From contig JAITJA010000212.1 in NCBI GenBank assembly GCA_031279175.1, forward strand, positions 1 to 9,722: 9,722 bases of DNA, in the 5' to 3' direction. Position numbers and translations under genes: made by a program. The number at the start of each line of letters is the position of its first letter. The first letter of the stretch is position 1. The notes beneath the pieces were generated by a model, which saw only the letters and a program-made list of their open reading frames with translations, did not search any database and was not told where the DNA came from. Origin of the DNA: Odoribacteraceae bacterium (GTDB lineage Bacteria > Bacteroidota > Bacteroidia > Bacteroidales > Marinifilaceae). Below, piece after piece: positions 5,338-9,722 of this stretch.

Positions 5338-7521
5338 TCAATCGAAGAAGTTCCAGCGGATGCCGTACTTGACGCGCGCGGGGTTGATGGGGTACGCGTA
5401 GGCGGAGAAGTAGTTCCGGTTGGCTATGTACTGGCTGGCGTGCTCGTACTTGATGAAGATGTCCGCCCGCTTGACGCGCAGCGAGAGGAAGAGGTCGACC
5501 TTCGGGTAGTTGCCCGTTTTCTCGAGAACCTGCCGGTAGAATTGCATGGTGGATGGCGCGTACGCGCTGGCGAGGAAGGCGGTGTTGTAGAAGAGGTCCA
5601 CGCCGACCTGGAAGCCGAGTGCTTTCTTGAAGAATGTATTGTGGTAATAGTTGCGCGAGTAGATGGCGACGGTGGGGAGCGGCAGCGCGGAGGGGGTGTT
5701 GACGGTCTGGTAATAGACGGTCTGGTCGAGGGCGAAATGCCCCAGCGAGAAGGTTTGCTTTATCCATGCAGTCAGCACGAGGAGCGCCGCGTCGTGCTGC
5801 ACGGGCATGGCGATGGTGTCGAGTGCGATGTAACCGGTGATATTCGTCAGTGCCGCGCCGATCTCCGAGCGGTAGCGCTCGACGTGCAGGCTTCCTTGTA
5901 TCTCGTGGAGGCTGGTTTTGTTGAAATGATTCTCCCAGCGGTCGTGATTCCCGAGGTAGAACTCGAGGAAGGGGTTAGGGTTGGCTCGTTGCAGCGTTCC
6001 CTTGACCTTGAGGTAGGCCGAGCGGTCCCGGCGTAGGAAGCGCGTGATCTCCCCTTGCAGGGAGTAGTCGGCGATGTAATCCCCGAGGAGGCAGAGGGTA
6101 CCTGAGGCGTCGACGTTGAAGAGGTCGGCGGTGTCGACGTTGAAGATGCCCGCGGTGAGGTAGAGATTGGAGAAGTTGTTGGTGCCGAAATCCCTGGTGG
6201 TAGAGTCCTGGTCGACCTGCTTTCGCTGGTTGTATACTGCTTGCTTGTAGGTAAGCCCGGCGTGCAGGCCCGGGAGGTAGGTGTACCTGGGGTGCTCGTT
6301 GAGGATCAGCTTCCCGGCGATCTCGACGAGCTTGTTCCTGTAGCGGTTGTCGTTCGACGCGCTGTCGATGTAGGAGCGGGGGAAGAAGGCGCGGTCGACG
6401 GATGATTCCTTGAACGCGTGCTTGTTTTCCTCCACGCGGATCGACAGGGTGGCTTTCACGGGGTAGATCAAGTCCTCTTCCGGGATCTCCTCGTCGGGCG
6501 ACGGCGGGAGGGAATCCCGGGAGTGCGCGAGCGAGTCCGGGAGGAACTTGCCGGCGAGGAAGAGCGAGTCCGTCACGAGATCACCGGGCGCGTGGATGGT
6601 ATCCGACGGGGTGATCTCATGGCGGGGCGCGGCAAGCGCGGTATCCGATGGGGTGACCTCATGGCGGGGCGTTACAAGCGCGGTATCCGCCGGGGTCTTG
6701 ACGCGTTTCCCCTTCCCGATGTTGTATTGCAAGAGAACATCGAGGTTGAAGTTCTGGTAATTATTACTTGGCTCCCCGTTGAGGCGCGTGAGGATATAGC
6801 GCGAGCTCATGATCGTGTCCCGTATCTCGGAGAAATCCGCCGCTCCCCCGTTCTCGTTGAAGTGCCCCATGTTCTGGTTGATGAAGAAAGAGGCGGCGAG
6901 GCGACGGCGCTCGTAGCTGGAGAAGAAGGAGAAGTGGTACGTCTTTGACTTTTGGTAAGAGTACGACCCGTTGCTGGAGATGAGATTGTAGCGGAATCCT
7001 GCGCTCCAGTATGGTTTGATGTTCTGGACGTGCCACAAGTCCAGCCAGTTTTCCGATCTATCGCCGGATCCCCCGTTGAAATATTCCAGTCGCGTGAAAG
7101 GAGTTGTCACGTTCCACTCGAGCGCGTCGTCGGGCTTGAAGAGATACGCCCTGACAGTGTTCAGGGGATAAAACTCCTGGTTTCTCTCCCTGTGGATAAA
7201 GATATTCGACTCGTATGGCGAGGGGAAGTTGCCGAGGTAGGTATTTGAGACGTCTTTTTTAAAGATAACGTTGTAATTATGGATGCCGTCGGCGAGCGAG
7301 TCGAGGGGGATATACTTCTTGTACAAGCCTCCATTAACCCATTGCCATGCAGTGCGGAAGTGTGGCACGACGGGACCTTCTTTAGCGGTAGAATCCCCCC
7401 TGCTTCCCGGTCGTTGCCGGCCCGGTTCGTCGTCCGGGTTATAGAAAAATTCGTTATCGTTCTGCGCCACCGCCGCGATGGAAACGAGGCAGTATAATAT
7501 GGTATATAGCGTTTTTTTCAT
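5338..7521 (-). CDS. Putative outer-membrane beta-barrel porin (Porin_10-like)
   Basis: The 727-aa product begins with a Sec signal peptide, MKKTLYTILYCLVSIAAVAQ, likely cleaved near residue 19 or 20. The early motif YLGNFPSPYESNIF (about 95-108) resembles the 'NT-LGN-GSPYQSNIF' region of Bacteroidetes putative porins. The remainder is rich in alternating aromatic strands suited to a barrel. It ends in YGIRWNFFD, an aromatic C terminus typical of BAM-inserted proteins. An insert at about 273-345 is rich in Thr, Pro, Ser and Asp. It includes a 14-residue repeat (DNA period 42 bp) and an acidic stretch, PSPDEEIPEED. This insert may be a surface or periplasmic loop. The ATG at 7521 gives the signal peptide directly. 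A TATATTCG box sits only six bases upstream. The substrate is unknown. I am confident of outer-membrane location, less so of the exact family. Confidence 0.82.
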   Translation of the reverse strand: MKKTLYTILYCLVSIAAVAQNDNEFFYNPDDEPGRQRPGSRGDSTAKEGPVVPHFRTAWQWVNGGLYKKYIPLDSLADGIHNYNVIFKKDVSNTYLGNFPSPYESNIFIHRERNQEFYPLNTVRAYLFKPDDALEWNVTTPFTRLEYFNGGSGDRSENWLDLWHVQNIKPYWSAGFRYNLISSNGSYSYQKSKTYHFSFFSSYERRRLAASFFINQNMGHFNENGGAADFSEIRDTIMSSRYILTRLNGEPSNNYQNFNLDVLLQYNIGKGKRVKTPADTALVTPRHEVTPSDTALAAPRHEITPSDTIHAPGDLVTDSLFLAGKFLPDSLAHSRDSLPPSPDEEIPEEDLIYPVKATLSIRVEENKHAFKESSVDRAFFPRSYIDSASNDNRYRNKLVEIAGKLILNEHPRYTYLPGLHAGLTYKQAVYNQRKQVDQDSTTRDFGTNNFSNLYLTAGIFNVDTADLFNVDASGTLCLLGDYIADYSLQGEITRFLRRDRSAYLKVKGTLQRANPNPFLEFYLGNHDRWENHFNKTSLHEIQGSLHVERYRSEIGAALTNITGYIALDTIAMPVQHDAALLVLTAWIKQTFSLGHFALDQTVYYQTVNTPSALPLPTVAIYSRNYYHNTFFKKALGFQVGVDLFYNTAFLASAYAPSTMQFYRQVLEKTGNYPKVDLFLSLRVKRADIFIKYEHASQYIANRNYFSAYAYPINPARVKYGIRWNFFD
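6598..6693 (-). repeat. 42-bp in-frame repeat inside the porin gene
   Basis: Two full copies start at 6598 and 6640, and a partial third starts at 6682. Each begins GGTATCCG on the + strand. They encode a 14-residue unit on the minus strand (of the type TPSDTALAAPRHEI) within the Pro/Thr/Ser-rich insert of the barrel protein. The period is a multiple of three, so copy-number change would lengthen or shorten the linker without a frameshift. Confidence 0.85.
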
Positions 7522-7527
7522 GGTTCG

Positions 7528-7535
7528 CGAATATA
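7528..7535 (-). promoter_or_regulatory. Candidate -7 box of porin gene (TATATTCG), start-proximal
   Basis: The minus strand reads TATATTCG, followed by six bases (CGAACC) and then the ATG. As with the HU-CCDC81 gene, transcription starting just after this box would give a leaderless or nearly leaderless mRNA. No TTTG-like -33 element was found at 19-21 nt. Confidence 0.4.
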
Positions 7536-7542
7536 CTGAAAG

Positions 7543-7573
7543 TTTCTAAACTCTCGCGATTTCGTTACTTTCG
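7543..7573 (+). promoter_or_regulatory. Candidate glnS promoter (TTTC, 19 nt, TACTTTCG)
   Basis: A -33-like TTTC (7543-7546) and a -7-like TACTTTCG (7566-7573) are separated by 19 nt. This is the standard Bacteroidetes spacing, and each element has one T or G replaced by C. The ATG follows 25 nt after the -7 box, leaving room for a short leader. It is the best two-part promoter match in the window. Confidence 0.55.
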
Positions 7574-7598
7574 CGTGACTATATAAAACGGAACAAGC

Positions 7599-9299
7599 AT
7601 GGATAACAAACATAGCGAGATAGAAGAAAGCGAGACGAGATCCTTGAATTTCATCGAGCAAATCATCGAGGAGGAGCTTGCCGCCGGGAAGAATGACGGG
7701 CAGGTGATCACGCGCTTCCCACCGGAGCCGAACGGCTACCTGCATATCGGGCACGCGACGTCGATCTGCCTGAATTTCGGGCTGGCCGCCAGGTATCGCG
7801 GGAAGTGTAACCTGCGCTTCGACGACACGAACCCCTCGAAGGAGGAGCAGGAGTATATCGACTCGATCCTCGCCGACGTGCGGTGGTTGGGCTTCCAGTG
7901 GGACGGCGAGGTGCGGTACGCCTCCGATTATTTCCAGCAGTTGTACGAGTGGGCGGAGCAGATGATCCTCGACGGGAAGGCGTACGTGGACGACCAGCCG
8001 GCGGAGGTGATTAGCGCCCAGCGGATGTCCCCGACAGAGCCGGGCGTGGAAAGCCCGTACCGGGAACGGACGCCGGACGAGAACTTGTCGCTCTTCCGGC
8101 GGATGAAGGCGGGGGAATTCGCTGCCGGCACGCGCGTGCTGCGGGCGAAGGTAGACATGTCCTCCCCGAACATGTTGCTGCGCGACCCGATCATGTACCG
8201 GATCATGCACGTGCCGCATTACCGCACCGGAAATCGCTGGTGCATCTACCCGATGTATGATTACACGCACGGGCAAAGCGATTACCTCGAGGGAATCACG
8301 CACTCGATCTGCACGCTGGAGTTCGAGGTGCACCGCCCGCTGTATAACTGGTTCCTGGATCAGTTGATCACCACGGAATATCGCCCGCGGCAGATCGAGT
8401 TCGCGCGACGCAACCTGAGCTACGCGGTGATGAGCAAGCGGATGTTGCTGGAGCTGGTGCGGGAGGGGCGCGTGGACGGCTGGGACGATCCCCGGATGCC
8501 GACGATCTCCGGCCTGCGCCGCGCGGGATATACCCCGGAGGCGATTCGCCTATTTGCCGAGAAGGTGGGCGTGGCCCGGCGGGAGATCGTGGTGGACATG
8601 TCGCTGCTGGAGTTTTGCGCGCGGGAGCACCTGAACAAGGTCGCGCCGCGGGTGATGGCCGTGCTGGACCCGGTGCGGGTGGTGATCGAGAACTACCCCG
8701 GGGATCGCTCCGAGTGGGTGGAGGTGGAGAATAACCCGGAAGACGCGTCCGCCGGCACGCGGAAGCTCCTCTTCTCGCGGGAGCTCTATATCGAACGGGA
8801 GGACTTCATGGAGGAGGCCCCGAAGAAGTTCTTCCGGATGACGATCGGTAACGAGGTGCGGCTGAAAGGTGCATATATCGTGAAGTGCGAGCGGGTAGAG
8901 AAGGACGAGCAGGGGCGCGTGACGACGATCTATTGCACGATGGACGCGAGTACGCGGAGCGGATCGGGGAGTGAACGCAAGGTGAAGGGGACGCTGCACT
9001 GGGTGTCGGCGCGCGACGCGATCGAGGCGGAGGTACGTCTCTACGACCGCCTTTTCAAGGACGAGGATCCCGCCGGGCACAAGGACGCGGACTTCAAGCA
9101 GTTCTTGAACGAAAATTCCTTGCGCGTGGTGCGACACTGCAAGGTGGAGCCGGGACTATCCACTGCCCGTCCCGGGGATCGTTTCCAGTTCCAGCGGCTG
9201 GGTTATTTCTGCGCGGACAAATCTTCCGCTCCCGGCGCGCTGGTCTTTAACAGGACGGTGGGGTTAAAAGATACATGGACAAAACAAATCTCTCGGTAA
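7599..9299 (+). CDS. glnS: Glutaminyl-tRNA synthetase (GlnRS)
   Basis: This cytosolic class I aminoacyl-tRNA synthetase charges tRNA-Gln directly with glutamine. The 566-aa length is close to E. coli GlnRS (554). The catalytic core starts with FPPEPNGYLHIGHATS (40-55), which contains the HIGH motif at 49-52. LRFDDTNP at 72-79 follows. The segment YDYTHGQSDYLEGITHSICT is the GlnRS-type active-site region, and it runs into LEFEVHRPLYNWFLDQL. The KMSKS-equivalent VMSKR is at 277-281, with Lys280 in the catalytic position. The sequence GWDDPRMPTISGLRRAGYTP is also typical, and a C-terminal beta-barrel anticodon-binding region follows. GluRS is excluded by the VMSKR form and this architecture. The ATG at 7599 leaves a normal 30-40-residue extension before the core. 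The stop codon directly abuts the next gene's start, which implies co-transcription. Confidence 0.97.
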   Translation: MDNKHSEIEESETRSLNFIEQIIEEELAAGKNDGQVITRFPPEPNGYLHIGHATSICLNFGLAARYRGKCNLRFDDTNPSKEEQEYIDSILADVRWLGFQWDGEVRYASDYFQQLYEWAEQMILDGKAYVDDQPAEVISAQRMSPTEPGVESPYRERTPDENLSLFRRMKAGEFAAGTRVLRAKVDMSSPNMLLRDPIMYRIMHVPHYRTGNRWCIYPMYDYTHGQSDYLEGITHSICTLEFEVHRPLYNWFLDQLITTEYRPRQIEFARRNLSYAVMSKRMLLELVREGRVDGWDDPRMPTISGLRRAGYTPEAIRLFAEKVGVARREIVVDMSLLEFCAREHLNKVAPRVMAVLDPVRVVIENYPGDRSEWVEVENNPEDASAGTRKLLFSRELYIEREDFMEEAPKKFFRMTIGNEVRLKGAYIVKCERVEKDEQGRVTTIYCTMDASTRSGSGSERKVKGTLHWVSARDAIEAEVRLYDRLFKDEDPAGHKDADFKQFLNENSLRVVRHCKVEPGLSTARPGDRFQFQRLGYFCADKSSAPGALVFNRTVGLKDTWTKQISR

Positions 9300-9722
9300 G
9301 TGAAGAAGACAACAATTCTCTCGGAAGCGCGGTCGTACGCGGCAATCACCTTCGGGCTGATCATATACGCCTTCGGCGTGACGGCATTCCTGATACCGCA
9401 CAAGATCGTCGGGGGTGGCGTGACGGGTATCAGCACGATCATCTATTTCCTCACCGGGGAGACCATCCCCGTCGGTCCCTCCTACCTCGCGATCAACACG
9501 CTGCTCGTGGCGATCGCGATGAAAATCCTCGGGCCAAAGTTCGGGATCAAGACCATCTACGCCGTCTTTATCAACTCGGCCCTGCTGAGTCTCTTCCAGG
9601 CCCACATCCACGAGCCGCTGCTCGATGATCGCTTCATGAGCACGATCATCGCCGGTATCCTGTGCGGCGTCGGGGTGGGAATCTCACTGATCAACGGGGG
9701 GAGCACGGCGGGAACAGACATC
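9300..9722 (+). CDS. YitT family membrane protein (partial, cut at window end)
   Basis: This is the first 141 codons of a YitT/DUF161-type multi-pass inner-membrane protein of unknown transport or regulatory role. The frame starts at a GTG immediately after the glnS TAA, in the same reading frame. No alternative upstream start exists in frame because of that stop. The N terminus (M)KKTTILSEARSY leads into a first membrane helix (about 14-33). The family hallmark IVGGGVTGISTIIYF follows at about 36-50. Further hydrophobic segments lie at about 61-78 and 84-100. A fourth, at about 113-131, ends in INGGSTAGTDI (131-141), a second hallmark of the family. The expected C-terminal DUF2179 cytosolic domain lies beyond the window. 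The 9275 ATG sits in another frame and is not the start. Its role next to glnS is unknown. Confidence 0.85.
   Translation, partial: MKKTTILSEARSYAAITFGLIIYAFGVTAFLIPHKIVGGGVTGISTIIYFLTGETIPVGPSYLAINTLLVAIAMKILGPKFGIKTIYAVFINSALLSLFQAHIHEPLLDDRFMSTIIAGILCGVGVGISLINGGSTAGTDI

Noticed and set aside
7518..8333. Minus-strand frame of 271 codons opposite glnS (and a second at 8550-9137)
   Set aside because: Both lie antisense to a clear GlnRS and show His/Arg/Pro-rich shadow composition with no motifs.
9275..9628. Plus-strand frame of 117 codons starting in the glnS end
   Set aside because: It is out of frame with the YitT family sequence that starts at 9300, and its translation shows no family features.

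Overview
The window looks like chromosomal core DNA from a GC-rich member of the Bacteroidota, most likely of the Bacteroidales. The evidence is the set of protein families: a Bacteroidetes-type two-part HU-CCDC81 membrane protein, a Porin_10-like outer-membrane barrel, a conserved Bacteroidales protein starting MPYRRLPNTD, a Bacteroidetes-style GT9 heptosyltransferase, a direct GlnRS and a YitT-family protein. Promoter boxes resemble the Bacteroidetes -7 element TAnnTTTG, and there are no strong Shine-Dalgarno sequences. The DNA is rich in CGCG, which produces many long spurious antisense reading frames. The genus cannot be determined from this window.

Layout. Positions 1-375 are intergenic: a GC-rich repeat fragment, a rightward terminator for a gene outside the window, and a leftward terminator for galE. 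galE (376-1389, -) diverges from an HU-CCDC81 membrane protein gene (1499-2143, +). That gene runs tail-to-tail into pssA (2094-2852, -), and the two coding ends overlap by 50 bp. pssA diverges from a GT9 glycosyltransferase gene (2945-3961, +) across a 92-bp shared promoter region. The 538-bp gap at 3962-4499 carries two unrelated repeat arrays: GC-rich palindromic 40/41-bp units with an inverted partner, then ten-plus 21-bp tandem units. Two leftward genes follow: an uncharacterised 248-aa protein (4500-5246, -) and a 727-aa outer-membrane porin-like protein (5338-7521, -). The porin gene diverges from glnS (7599-9299, +). glnS abuts a YitT-type membrane protein gene (9300 onward, +) that is cut by the window end.

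Functionally, much of the window concerns the cell envelope: UDP-sugar supply (GalE), LPS-type glycosyl transfer (GT9), phospholipid synthesis (PssA), an outer-membrane barrel and two membrane proteins. glnS serves translation. I see no defence system, prophage, insertion sequence, CRISPR array or RNA gene. The most unusual content is the repeat-filled convergent gap at 3962-4499. Next is the recurrent C-shifted promoter box TAnnTTCG, which in two cases sits so close to the ATG that leaderless mRNAs are likely.
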